Assembly: GCA_930972465.1 (NCBI GenBank)
Contig: CAKNHF010000014.1
Span: forward strand, 1-64,000
From: an uncultured Lachnospiraceae bacterium
GTDB taxonomy: Bacteria > Bacillota > Clostridia > Lachnospirales > Lachnospiraceae
Length of the DNA stretch: 64,000 nt
Reading direction: 5' to 3'
The translations under genes were made by a program, and so were the position numbers. The stretch's first letter is position 1. Every line of letters starts with the position of its first letter. This document shows, piece after piece, positions 1 to 8,908 of this stretch. The notes under the pieces are model-generated. The model was given only the letters and a program-made list of their open reading frames with translations. It was not told the origin of the DNA and did no database searches.

Positions 1-446
1 GAGCCGATCATACACACGCCATATGACAGAATAAGAATGATGCGTACTTCGTCTCTTGAGCGGATATGCATAAAATAAAACATACTGTAAAGACAGATCA
101 CAATCCCCATCAGCGAGAGAGACATGAGCATATAGAGCCAGAGGCTTCTCATTGTCTTTTCCCGGTATTCGCGAATCACCACGCTGTAATATGTCTTTTC
201 ATCCGAAGTTCTGTCCAACGCTTCCTTCAAAAAGACATATGATGTGATCAGACTTCCCAGCATTGTGGCGATCAATGTGATAAGTAACGGCCACAAAGTG
301 CTTCTTTGATCATCATAAACTGTACTTATCTCACCAAACTGCTCTTCACTGATCAGAAAAATCACTGCTACCGCCACTGCAAATATAACAATGATCGCAA
401 CAGTGGCCTTTAATTTGCTGCGCTTTTTATCCGTCTGCCCGCTCAT
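1..446 (-). CDS. Partial membrane protein, unknown function (runs off left edge)
   Basis: Reading leftward from an ATG at 446, the frame stays open to the window edge, so only the N-terminal ~148 residues are present. A short basic stretch (MSGQTDKKRSKLK) is followed by a hydrophobic segment at about residues 14-31. A second lies near residues 50-70, a third near 95-115, and a fourth begins at the edge. The start is preceded by GGAAGAGG six bases upstream. I do not recognise the family. The 42-base gap to the end of the next membrane protein suggests co-transcription. Only the membrane location is supported. Confidence 0.7.
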   Translation of the reverse strand, partial: MSGQTDKKRSKLKATVAIIVIFAVAVAVIFLISEEQFGEISTVYDDQRSTLWPLLITLIATMLGSLITSYVFLKEALDRTSDEKTYYSVVIREYREKTMRSLWLYMLMSLSLMGIVICLYSMFYFMHIRSRDEVRIILILSYGVCMIG

Positions 447-488
447 CTCAATCCTCTTCCCATCACACTTTATCCCTATGGTTTACTG

Positions 489-893
489 CTATCTGAAACG
501 ACTCATCCTCGCCTTGATAATATATGTACGCATCTTATCTTTGTCTTCACTCTTCGCCATTTCTCCCACAATTTTCTCGCAAGAAGAAAAAGCCCGCTTT
601 TCTTTCATATATTCCACATATTCCTTTTGCTTTCTTATGTGAAAAACATACAGGAAAACAGCAATCCCTGCAATCCCCAGCATAATCAAAGTCAGGAAAA
701 GGAACAAACATACCTGCAGAACGGATACCTTCATCGAAAACGAAATAACTATTAACCTTATAATCACCATCATACCTGCTATGGCGCTTATAACAGCTAT
801 TACTAATGAACAAGAAGCAGTTTTTTTGCATTGCTTATAGTAACCTTCTATCTCATCTATTTTTTCTGTTTTATCTGTGTTTTTGCGACACAT
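489..893 (-). CDS. Small two-TM membrane protein, unknown function
   Basis: About 134 residues. A charged N-terminus (MCRKNTDKTEKIDE) is followed by two hydrophobic segments near residues 27-50 and 57-80 and a basic, charged C-terminal tail, giving a hairpin membrane topology. The frame is open further upstream to a TTG at 1010 with no ribosome site. The ATG at 893 has AGGGGGG six bases upstream and is the better start. It lies between a partial membrane protein and a zinc-ribbon protein on the same strand. No family recognised. Confidence 0.6.
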   Translation of the reverse strand: MCRKNTDKTEKIDEIEGYYKQCKKTASCSLVIAVISAIAGMMVIIRLIVISFSMKVSVLQVCLFLFLTLIMLGIAGIAVFLYVFHIRKQKEYVEYMKEKRAFSSCEKIVGEMAKSEDKDKMRTYIIKARMSRFR

Positions 894-1074
894 AAGATCC
901 CCCCTTTCTTCGTCACTATCATTTTTGACCTTATCCTGATCATTCAGTGCATTCCTCAACTTGTTTGCCGCAGCTTTTCTTTTAATTGTGCTCCATGCGG
1001 TACTGTTCAATTAAAATTCTTGAATACTCTTCCGTTTTTTAACTCCTGTTCACTATAGCAAACCATCTTACGGT

Positions 1075-1599
1075 CTACAATTTCTCTGAAGCAGATCCGT
1101 AGGGGGAAAAGAAAAAACCGGAAATATTCTTTACGAAATCTCTAATTCCCTCCAAATACGTATTGCCAGAGATATATCCCGTAATCTTATATGATTCTCT
1201 TCCCTCCGCATCGTATACCATCATGTCATAACCGATACCATCGCAAGCCCTGCCGGTTGACGCATAATCTTTAAATTTGCTTAGCATGTCACATAATGTC
1301 TGAACCTTTTCTTTACTTAAACAGGACGACTTGATGTCAGAATCGCCGCTGATGTTATAAGAAGCATAGGAAATCACAAGTCCTGTCCGGTATATGCCCC
1401 ACGTCTGTGAAACCATCACATCAAAAGTACCGTTTATCTGCCCCCAGTTCATTTCTTTCATTTCAAATAGAAGCCCGTCCTTCGGCACGTTTATTTTCTG
1501 CTCCTCCGGTTTCATAATTTCAGGCAACTGATGTCCGCATTGGATACAAAACTTCCAGTCGTCGGCATTCTTTGCCCCGCAATTTGTACAAAATCTCAC
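1075..1599 (-). CDS. Zinc-ribbon protein, unknown function
   Basis: The N-terminus carries CTNCGAKNADDWKFCIQCG, a classic two-CxxC zinc ribbon, followed by about 150 residues of a mixed alpha/beta domain I do not recognise. No membrane segment. Start choice: the ATG at 1605 directly abuts the AGGAG, leaving no spacing. A GTG two codons later (1599) has AAGGAG at six bases and is the more likely initiator. Zinc-ribbon proteins of this kind are common in Clostridia next to small membrane proteins, as here. Function unknown. Confidence 0.65.
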   Translation of the reverse strand: MRFCTNCGAKNADDWKFCIQCGHQLPEIMKPEEQKINVPKDGLLFEMKEMNWGQINGTFDVMVSQTWGIYRTGLVISYASYNISGDSDIKSSCLSKEKVQTLCDMLSKFKDYASTGRACDGIGYDMMVYDAEGRESYKITGYISGNTYLEGIRDFVKNISGFFFSPYGSASEKL

Positions 1600-1875
1600 G
1601 TGCATCTCCTTATGTTTCTCTCAATAATCAAACAATATGCTAACTTGTATAAGTGGGAAAAAGCTTCGATCTCTTCTCTTTCTTTTAGTTTACGATAACT
1701 TTGATTTTAGATTTTCTTTTAATATGTTATAAAAAATCTTATCTTCAAATGATAGGCTCACAATCGGATCCGGCGACTCAAGAAGGCTGTCTGACATATT
1801 CAGAGCGGTTCCCCTCTTTCCCTCTCCTGTCCCGTATCGCATAATAAACGGCACAGTATATCATTAAAATGAATT

Positions 1876-2157
1876 TTAAATCTGCATCATCAATGATATG
1901 ACCGAAACAATAAGAGCGAGGAACGCAATTCCTGTCGTCCAATATCTTTGCCGCTTCATATCTTTGTACTCGTACAGATAAGCTTTTCCCTCCTGTGTCA
2001 GGCTGTATACTTTCGTCTCGTCTCCAGTACATTTCGCAAACTTACGGCTTACCAGATACTCAGCGATCTCTATTTCTTCGCCAGTCATACTCGAACTGAT
2101 ATAACATTTTTTCTTACACTTTGTCATAAAATCAATTTGATTCTTGGCAATTCTCAT
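1876..2157 (-). CDS. Small winged-helix-like protein with C-terminal TM
   Basis: 93 residues. The middle (TGEEIEIAEYLVSRKFAKC, then VYSLTQEGKAYLYEYK) resembles a winged-helix wing in which a cell-state signal is read before a terminal hydrophobic helix (GIAFLALIVSVISLMMQI) that would anchor the protein in the membrane. The ATG has GGAG seven bases upstream. The downstream 270 bases hold no convincing gene. The DNA-binding reading is inference from pattern only; it may be a small membrane-linked protein of other function. Confidence 0.5.
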   Translation of the reverse strand: MRIAKNQIDFMTKCKKKCYISSSMTGEEIEIAEYLVSRKFAKCTGDETKVYSLTQEGKAYLYEYKDMKRQRYWTTGIAFLALIVSVISLMMQI

Positions 2158-2458
2158 TGGTATTCTCCAGCAAAATCCATTTGCATTTTTATTCCAAATG
2201 ATTTAGTCCCCGGGCGTTCCGCATTTTTCATAAGCGGTCTATCTTGTCAGTCTTATAAATTGACCTGCACGCTTCTTTAAAAGCCATTTCCTATAAGGCA
2301 TACCTGGCCGGAGCAGTTCAAGTACCGTTTCAAGACCGTTTGGTATTCTGTCCTGCATAACAAGATTCATACCGGATTATTCATCCGCAATGTATCACGC
2401 TCCTGACAGCACCGGTTGAAAATATGATGGCTCCTTCCGTTATATCATGATAATAGGC
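2158..2458. other. Non-coding stretch, nothing recognised
   Basis: About 300 bases between the lone precursor-like peptide gene and the small winged-helix-like gene. I see no ORF with a ribosome site, no convincing intrinsic terminator and no clear promoter. A 19-codon ORF near 2225-2285 on the minus strand has no support. Confidence 0.4.
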
Positions 2459-2821
2459 TTAAGAGTGATTTGATACATCCGTAAAATGATAATGATAGCC
2501 CCATGGAGATTTATCTCTTCCCTGTACGCATTCCTTAGGTCCATAGTCTTCCTGCTCCTCATGGCCATTCGCAGTGGAATCAGGAATCTGCATTTCCTTA
2601 TCCCTATAGAACGCTCCCCTATAAATCTTATGTGGATTGGAAAGTATATCATCCTCTATGTAATTTTCAATTCCCGCCGGAGTTCTTTCCCACGCTGTTT
2701 CTACCTCAATATTCGCAGCATAAAGAATGGTTCCGTCATCCAATGTGCCACACACTGACACGTATTCATTGGGAACAAGATGCTGTACCATAAACTTTGG
2801 TTCTTTCCATTGCTTTTTCAT
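2459..2821 (-). CDS. Precursor-like peptide with NEYV-x-x-C motif (lone copy)
   Basis: 120 residues. The first 25 residues match the pattern of the two peptides in the radical SAM cluster 34 kb away: W5, P8, V12, Q13, then NEYVSVCG at 18-25. The rest is polar and acidic with one further Cys (KECVQG) and a His/Tyr-rich end (WGYHYHF). No signal peptide or membrane segment. It is the last gene of the polysaccharide locus, 32 bases after a glycosyltransferase. No PqqD-like protein or radical SAM enzyme lies beside it, so it would need the distant enzymes or be unmodified. By analogy it is a possible RiPP-like substrate; the modification is not known. Confidence 0.6.
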   Translation of the reverse strand: MKKQWKEPKFMVQHLVPNEYVSVCGTLDDGTILYAANIEVETAWERTPAGIENYIEDDILSNPHKIYRGAFYRDKEMQIPDSTANGHEEQEDYGPKECVQGRDKSPWGYHYHFTDVSNHS

Positions 2822-2853
2822 GATGTGTTTTCCTTCTTTCTACAGCCGGAAAA

Positions 2854-3735
2854 TTACAATCCCATTTTTCTCTTCTTGGCAATATAATTCTTATCTTCTT
2901 CTACATCCTGCCTGTACTTCTGGTAATGCCGCTGAAACGGGTTATGATAATGAAACACTGCCGTTCCCAGAGCAATCACAGAAACCAGATTACCTGCCGC
3001 CCGCCAGAAGAAATCCTGATGGTCCATCATCCGGATGTTCTCATCCCAACCTATACTTCTGACCTTGTCCGTCCTTGCCACATACAGATTCGGAACTTTC
3101 CCCATTACAAAATGATTGCCGTCAATCTGCGTCATATGAGGAATAAGAAGTGGTTTCGGGGCTCCTTTCATACTGAATGAGGTAAACCTGCTGACTTCCT
3201 TATCCGGGTTTATGCAGCGGATCGCTGTCAGTGTACAGAACCCGACCAGATCCACTTCCGGATGCATTTCCAAAAACTTCACCTGAGCACCCAGACATGT
3301 CTTTACTGTCAGAAGTTCATCATCGTCCATTCGCATCACATAAGGCGTCTCCACTTTCTCAAGTGCACGATTCAAGCCGTAACTCAGCCCGCTGTTAAAG
3401 GGAAGCTGAATCACATGCAGGGAATCCCCCTTCAAATCAAGGGGTTTTGAGCTGTCATCCGCAATAATAACACGGACTCCCGGATAATAGGATTGGATGT
3501 TCCTGTACAGTCGCTTAGCCATATTCTGACGTTCGAATGATTTAAAAATTATCGTTACATTTTCACGGACAAAGTCTATTTCAGGCTGATCGGGTTTCTT
3601 CCAGCCCTGTTTGGTCCATTTTCTGTTGAAATACTTATATTCTAGATTTGATATTATTCGAAATGTTATTGACGCTATTGGAGACAAAGGGCCATATATT
3701 AGTTTCCTTACTGCCTGCTTAACTATATTTCCCAT
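2854..3735 (-). CDS. GT-A fold glycosyltransferase (family 2-like)
   Basis: 293 residues. After about 55 N-terminal residues the GT-A core starts (NVTIIFKSFERQ). ADDSS at ~92 and RMDDDE at ~135-140 supply the nucleotide- and metal-binding acids, and MDHQDFFWRAAG near 240 resembles the acceptor/catalytic region. The layout is closer to the GalNAc-transferase-like GT2 enzymes than to the other GT2 genes of the locus. It sits outside the AT-rich cassette, just upstream of the lone precursor-like peptide. It probably adds a sugar to the surface polymer; whether it also acts on the neighbouring peptide is speculation. Confidence 0.75.
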   Translation of the reverse strand: MGNIVKQAVRKLIYGPLSPIASITFRIISNLEYKYFNRKWTKQGWKKPDQPEIDFVRENVTIIFKSFERQNMAKRLYRNIQSYYPGVRVIIADDSSKPLDLKGDSLHVIQLPFNSGLSYGLNRALEKVETPYVMRMDDDELLTVKTCLGAQVKFLEMHPEVDLVGFCTLTAIRCINPDKEVSRFTSFSMKGAPKPLLIPHMTQIDGNHFVMGKVPNLYVARTDKVRSIGWDENIRMMDHQDFFWRAAGNLVSVIALGTAVFHYHNPFQRHYQKYRQDVEEDKNYIAKKRKMGL

Positions 3736-3754
3736 TATTTAAGTTACCTCTCAT

Positions 3755-3976
3755 TTACAGAAGTGTACCCCATTTAAAATCCTTTTCACACTCATCAAAA
3801 GCTTTTCCCGGGCTTCCCCATGCTTTTCCGTTGACGCTATACCATAATATTCGTATATGGTAATCCACAAACATCATCCCCGCTGTATGTTTATCTTGAT
3901 ATAAGGTCTTTTTATAGAACATATTGTTTGTATACAAAAAATCAATTACTTCCGAACGGTTTATATATGTATTTTT
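3755..3976 (-). pseudogene. C-terminal remnant of an unidentified gene
   Basis: An open frame of about 73 codons with no upstream ATG/RBS. It is closed upstream by a TAG at 3977-3979 and ends at 3755. The peptide includes KHTAGMMFVDYHIRILWY and a Trp/Gly-rich end (VNGKAWGSP ... FKWGTLL). It reads like the tail of a longer enzyme whose 5' part was lost. It lies exactly where the AT-rich polysaccharide cassette meets more GC-balanced DNA, a typical scar of cassette exchange. A short real gene starting at TTG 3937 or ATG 3922 cannot be excluded, but neither has a ribosome site. Confidence 0.4.
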
Positions 3977-4029
3977 CTAGCCCAAAATCACAGAACACTG
4001 CTTTAATCATATTATTATCTTAAAGGCTC

Positions 4030-5235
4030 TCAACCGTTTCTATTTACACAAGCCATTCTATAAATCTTTCTAGCCACTCTTTGAACAATATTGCCTCTAG
4101 GATACAATGTCTGATCTAAGCATTCCTCAAAACTCCAATTTTTCTTCTTTCTCAAATTATCATAAAACTGTTCTCTCATAGGATGAGGCTCTATAGTGCT
4201 GGTGAGTGGCACATTTCTTCTTGTAGCAATTTCTAAATCTACATATTTCAGTATTTCATTACACACTTTTTGCTTAATATTTTGAACAAGTTCTCTGCCC
4301 TTCAAAGAATTAACTAACACCATAGATGTTCCTGCAGTATTTTGAATTGCGAATTGTGGATATTCCTCTTCAATTCCCCAAAAATCTCCCAAGGTTAAGT
4401 CGGAAACTCTGTTCAATTTCGTATATTTGCACTCACTGCAAGATGGTCGTGACAGCAATTCTGAAAGAAAGGCTCTCATATATACATCGGCAGCTCGCGT
4501 CTCTTTATAGTCTGTCCCATCATCAAATAAAATCGACATCCCCTGTGTATCCCACTTTTTATCTGGACCAATTTCCTGTTTATATCGGAATAAAACTTTA
4601 TCAATTTTCTTTCCCAGCGTCTTAGCTATACTATCACAGTACTTTTTATAGGCCATGGGACTTGGAACACCGTGACAGACAAAATCAATGAGTAATAATC
4701 TTTCGTATTCTTTTCCCAGAAAATTTTTTAATGCCTGTACTTGACATGGGGTTCCAGAAAAAACTACATACTTCTTCATCGACAAGTCTGTTTTTACTTG
4801 TTTGTATACATTTTCTGTATCGCTTTGAACATATTTAGATCTACTTAACTGATTGACATTATCCCAATTTGTAATTCTGATATGTTTTACAATGTTTCCT
4901 GTAGTAATAGCCGCCCCATATATGGCATAGTCATCTTTCCCTTCAACGTATGCCTTGCAGATTCGTAAAAAGGCTCCACCCGAAGAATATTCTTGCTGTT
5001 TTTCTTTATCTGTATTATAATAAACGATACATTCCGGCAGATTTGTCTGAAATGATTGATAATTTTCCGGACAGACTTTATGACAAAGCCCGCACTCAAC
5101 ACATTTTTTCTTATCTATCCGTGGATACCAAAAACCTTTTTCGTCAATTTTCATGCTAATAGCATATTTAGGACAAACTTGCTCGCACGCTTTGCACCCA
5201 CAGCAAAAACTATTTGTAATTTTACTCTTTTTCAT
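4030..5235 (-). CDS. F420-hydrogenase beta-subunit-like Fe-S protein
   Basis: 401 residues. Two ferredoxin-type 4Fe-4S motifs stand at the N-terminus (C11, C14, C17, C21 and C45, C48, C51, C55). They are followed by the FrhB-like N and C domains, with VVFSGTPCQVQALKNFLG and DFVCHGVPSP as family hallmarks and a later Cys pair (SCSECKYTKLNRVSDLTLGD). In polysaccharide loci this family regularly pairs with a pyruvyl transferase, and here the genes overlap by 14 bases. A redox role in making or modifying a sugar is inferred. The actual electron donor and substrate are unknown. It is not evidence of F420 metabolism. Confidence 0.8.
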   Translation of the reverse strand: MKKSKITNSFCCGCKACEQVCPKYAISMKIDEKGFWYPRIDKKKCVECGLCHKVCPENYQSFQTNLPECIVYYNTDKEKQQEYSSGGAFLRICKAYVEGKDDYAIYGAAITTGNIVKHIRITNWDNVNQLSRSKYVQSDTENVYKQVKTDLSMKKYVVFSGTPCQVQALKNFLGKEYERLLLIDFVCHGVPSPMAYKKYCDSIAKTLGKKIDKVLFRYKQEIGPDKKWDTQGMSILFDDGTDYKETRAADVYMRAFLSELLSRPSCSECKYTKLNRVSDLTLGDFWGIEEEYPQFAIQNTAGTSMVLVNSLKGRELVQNIKQKVCNEILKYVDLEIATRRNVPLTSTIEPHPMREQFYDNLRKKKNWSFEECLDQTLYPRGNIVQRVARKIYRMACVNRNG

Positions 5236-6328
5236 ATTTTCTTAACATTCTATCCAATATATTCTGCGACTCTTTTTGTTTAGTACGAATAATCAAACGA
5301 GTTTCTTCATAGTCACATCTAGTCGATAAAGTTTCCGCAAAGTCACTATATGAATCCGTCTCATAAATAATCCGGCTCTCCTGCTTTAGATCCCCTAATA
5401 ATTCAGCCGCCTTACTTTTAGGTGAATACGTTACAAATTGAGTTTCTCCCAGCACAGAAAAAATACTTCCATGAAAAGTGTTTGTAACAACATATCTGGA
5501 TATAGAAAGATAGTACTGAAATTGTTCCGGCGCGCATAAAATATTTTTGTCTGCAAACTCCAAATAAAACCACAGAGAAACAATTTTCAGCTTTTGTTCC
5601 CTAGCAAACCGCTTTATGTATTCAGAACACTTTTTCCATTCACTGGGGTATCCATACAAAAGCAGCCAGTCCTTCTTCTCTTCTTCCGAAGATACAATTC
5701 CCTTTGTCACCAATAAAGTAGGATCTACAACCTTTTCTGCACAAAGCCCTGTAAATGTCTGTAATACATTCTGAGTATTTTGATCTCGAACAGTTATATA
5801 ATCAAAATTATTAAAATACTTTATATACTCTGGGTATTTCTTGAATTCTTCAATACCTGCTCCGCTCATGCTGGCTGCATATACAACAGATGGCGTATAG
5901 CCTTCTCCCCAGAAAATTTTATTGCGGAATAAAGGAGAAGATACATTCCATATCTCATCACTGCCTAAGACATATAAATCAATTTTTTCATTATTATGCA
6001 ATTCTACAACTGAAAGCTTATTCAAATATTCCCTGAAAATCTTCTTTCTCTTCTTTATCCATATATACCTTTTTATGGTGTTTATATAATCCGGAAATAT
6101 TTTAATATTATCTATTGGATGCTTAATAAACCGTAGCCAATATTTAAGCAAATTTATATCTAATCCGGGACAGTTCCATGAAAACCATTTCCAGATTTCA
6201 TCATCTGTTCTAAACCTTACATGGACTGTTTTATGCCCTTTACTCTCTATATATTTTTTCAGTGCCAAAGTCTGCAGCATTGCTCCCATATTATCCGCTT
6301 CATATGGCGTAATAATTGCAATTTTCAT
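5222..6328 (-). CDS. Polysaccharide pyruvyl transferase family protein
   Basis: 368 residues of the PF04230 type. It begins MKIAIITPYEADNMGAMLQT and carries the family signatures VLGSDEIWNVSSP at about 120 and RYVVTNTFHGSIFSVLGE near 285, where the family normally has the H-x-x-x-F/S loop. The known family reaction transfers pyruvate from PEP to a sugar as a ketal, giving the polymer a negative charge. Overlap with the Fe-S protein suggests the two are translated together. The acceptor sugar cannot be read from sequence. Confidence 0.85.
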   Translation of the reverse strand: MKIAIITPYEADNMGAMLQTLALKKYIESKGHKTVHVRFRTDDEIWKWFSWNCPGLDINLLKYWLRFIKHPIDNIKIFPDYINTIKRYIWIKKRKKIFREYLNKLSVVELHNNEKIDLYVLGSDEIWNVSSPLFRNKIFWGEGYTPSVVYAASMSGAGIEEFKKYPEYIKYFNNFDYITVRDQNTQNVLQTFTGLCAEKVVDPTLLVTKGIVSSEEEKKDWLLLYGYPSEWKKCSEYIKRFAREQKLKIVSLWFYLEFADKNILCAPEQFQYYLSISRYVVTNTFHGSIFSVLGETQFVTYSPKSKAAELLGDLKQESRIIYETDSYSDFAETLSTRCDYEETRLIIRTKQKESQNILDRMLRKYEKE

Positions 6329-6347
6329 ATTCTTTCTCCGTAGAACC

Positions 6348-7334
6348 TTAAATAACTTTCTCTCTTTTCAAAAATCCGATGAACTTCATCAATAAATAAT
6401 ACAAAATGTAATTATGACAGGTTTCTAATAAAAGGATACTCTTATCCTTTTTGCTCAGACCACTGTTACGCAAGGCATTAGTAAAACATGGATCATGGAC
6501 AATCTTATTATTCATTACAAGCTTTCCCCAAAGGCCTATTTCAGAATTTAAGAATGTATTCTCCAATGCTGAATAAAATAATGGGAACCAATATGCATCA
6601 TATGCCGCTTTATATTTTTCTGCTATCAGTTCTTTTCTCACATCATATGCAAATTTATATGTACAAAATAATTCTGGGTCATACCTGTTTGTTATACTAC
6701 TCATATTGTTGCAATTATAATAATATAGCACTTGATTAATTCCGACTATACGTCTCAAGCCATTACAATATTTAACATTGAATTCTATATCTTCTCCATT
6801 ACCAACAGTTGTATTAAACTTTAGTTCTAACTCCTCTATTCTTGATTTTAAATAGATTTTATTCCAAACATATGGAGAACATCCACTTGAAAACACTTGA
6901 TAATATTCTTCCATATCCATATAAACTATATCTTCTTTCTCCGGAAACGGAAGTCTGTTAACTTTATTGTTTTCCATACGTTCAAAACCACTGACAATCC
7001 AAGATTCCCGGTTATGGCTCATTACTTCAGCCATAATCTCCACCCATTTTTCTGATACATAATCGTCACTGTCACAAAACATAATAAAATCACCAGTACT
7101 TTGTTCGATTCCAATATTTCTTGCATATGAAACACCATGATTTGACAATGTAATTAAACGAAAACGGTTATCTCGTTTTACATAATGCTGACATATCTGA
7201 ATTGAACTATCCGTAGACCCATCATCAATACATAGACACTCTATATCTTTATATGTTTGATTCTGTATAGCTCCTAAACATCTGTCGATATATTTTTCAC
7301 TATTATATACAGGTACAATAATTGATACTTTCAT
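6348..7334 (-). CDS. Glycosyltransferase family 2
   Basis: About 328 residues from the ATG at 7334 (MKVSIIVPVYNSEKY). The longer frame up to 7367 adds 11 residues without a ribosome site. GT-A motifs are present: CIDDGSTDSS for the nucleotide and FCDSDDYVS for the metal. The C-terminal third is variable and carries amphipathic or membrane-proximal segments (FYSALENTFLNSEIGLW). It follows the flippase by 32 bases in the cassette. It is a sugar transferase acting on the lipid-linked repeat unit; donor and acceptor are unknown. Confidence 0.85.
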   Translation of the reverse strand: MKVSIIVPVYNSEKYIDRCLGAIQNQTYKDIECLCIDDGSTDSSIQICQHYVKRDNRFRLITLSNHGVSYARNIGIEQSTGDFIMFCDSDDYVSEKWVEIMAEVMSHNRESWIVSGFERMENNKVNRLPFPEKEDIVYMDMEEYYQVFSSGCSPYVWNKIYLKSRIEELELKFNTTVGNGEDIEFNVKYCNGLRRIVGINQVLYYYNCNNMSSITNRYDPELFCTYKFAYDVRKELIAEKYKAAYDAYWFPLFYSALENTFLNSEIGLWGKLVMNNKIVHDPCFTNALRNSGLSKKDKSILLLETCHNYILYYLLMKFIGFLKREKVI

Positions 7335-7366
7335 AAATCTAACAATAGCTCCATTGTAATCCCACA

Positions 7367-8908
7367 TTATCGAAAAAATCTAAAAATTTTATCCATCAAA
7401 TTTCTAATCGGAACACGAATTAAATCCTTTTCATATGTATTCATGCAGAATTTCCATGATAGTCCTGCAAAAATAATGGTATACGCAATTACTCCGGCAA
7501 GAAATACCGGAATTGCAGAATAGTCTATATATCTGTCGAGTATAACTCCAATAATACACATACAGATAGGTATAGGAAGCAATGAGCCTATATTACGCCA
7601 AAATCGTGGCATTTCAAGACCGATTTTTTTATAGTAATACCAGTTCATCACCAGACCCTGGCCAATCACATTTGACATCCCCGTCGTAAAAGCTGCGCCT
7701 ATAATTCCGAAATATCTCACCAATATCATAGTCGTAACTACATTTAATACGGCAATTCCAGAATATACAATTGATCTAAAACGATGTCTGTTCTGCGCCA
7801 TAATGATGCTGAGTGCTGTCCCCTCTATCAATGGCACACTTGCAGGTATCATCATAAGTAGCGCAACCCAATACGAATCTTCATATCCATTTCCAGCCCA
7901 TATCCGTATAAACTGCTTTCCAAATACAATAAATCCGGATACTACCAAGAGAACAACATAACTTTGAAGGCGCCCTACCCGTATTACAACATCTGTCAAC
8001 TCTTTATTACTTCTGTTTTCACACACCATAGCATTCAGTTTAGGCGAAAGAAGAGAGGATATATTCACAGTTAGTTTATAAACAATATCATTAAATGTCG
8101 CCCCAATATTGTATATTGCCACTGCTGCCGTGCCAAGAGAAGGCACTGCCCCTATAATTACCTTATCAGTAGAATTGAATAAAAGTCCTGTTATATTAGC
8201 GACGAATACCCAAAATGAAAATTTGAATATATCTTTAAGCAATTTCAAAGGTAAATGGTTATATCTTGGTCTTACTTTTAATTTGATTAAACAATATCCG
8301 ACATTTAATGTAAAAAGTAGTATGTTGATAAATGTGGATGACATTACCAGTCCAATTGACTGAAATCCCATATACAACATCACCAGGTTCAGACAAGGTA
8401 TCGCTACTGTAGACAAAATATTAAATGCCTGATTAGTAATATATCTTTCATGCGTAAGAATTACCGATGTAAACGTAGAGTAGGAAAATGAAATCGCAGT
8501 ATTTACCGACATCATCACTACCAGTATCTGCATTTTCTCCAATTCTGCTCCGGACAATGATTCTGAATAAAAAACCGGTGCCAGATTAGAAAGGATAATT
8601 CCTCCGACAATGACAATTCCTGAAATAATCCAGAATATAATCGTAAACAGACCAAACATATTCTCTTCGCCCTGTTTATCTTTCTGTACCTTGTATTTAG
8701 TCAAATATCGTATAATAGCTGAGCCTATACCAAAATTAAGTAAAGAGAGGTAACTGATAAATGATGAAGAAAGAGTATATAATCCATACTCATTCTGTCC
8801 CATCATCTTCAACATTATAGGGGTATATACTAAAGGTATAATATTGCCAAGCAACAGATTGACATATGAAAGAATAACACCTGTTTTTAAACTATTTTCT
8901 GATCTCAT
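7367..8908 (-). CDS. Polysaccharide flippase (Wzx-like, MATE/PST superfamily)
   Basis: About 513 residues with 12-14 hydrophobic helices spread along the whole length. The N-terminus (SLKTGVILSYVNLLLGNIIP) and the repeated long helices are typical of oligosaccharide flippases. Role: moves undecaprenyl-linked repeat units across the membrane for polymerisation by the EpsG-like protein of the same locus. The ATG at 8908 is preferred; a GTG lies two codons upstream. It overlaps the HAD phosphatase gene by 17 bases, so the two are coupled. Confidence 0.88.
   Translation of the reverse strand: MRSENSLKTGVILSYVNLLLGNIIPLVYTPIMLKMMGQNEYGLYTLSSSFISYLSLLNFGIGSAIIRYLTKYKVQKDKQGEENMFGLFTIIFWIISGIVIVGGIILSNLAPVFYSESLSGAELEKMQILVVMMSVNTAISFSYSTFTSVILTHERYITNQAFNILSTVAIPCLNLVMLYMGFQSIGLVMSSTFINILLFTLNVGYCLIKLKVRPRYNHLPLKLLKDIFKFSFWVFVANITGLLFNSTDKVIIGAVPSLGTAAVAIYNIGATFNDIVYKLTVNISSLLSPKLNAMVCENRSNKELTDVVIRVGRLQSYVVLLVVSGFIVFGKQFIRIWAGNGYEDSYWVALLMMIPASVPLIEGTALSIIMAQNRHRFRSIVYSGIAVLNVVTTMILVRYFGIIGAAFTTGMSNVIGQGLVMNWYYYKKIGLEMPRFWRNIGSLLPIPICMCIIGVILDRYIDYSAIPVFLAGVIAYTIIFAGLSWKFCMNTYEKDLIRVPIRNLMDKIFRFFR

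Noticed and set aside
1778..2032. 84-codon minus-strand ORF overlapping the small winged-helix-like gene
   Set aside because: Out of frame with the better-supported ORF (good ribosome site, hydrophobic C-terminus) and without its own start signal.
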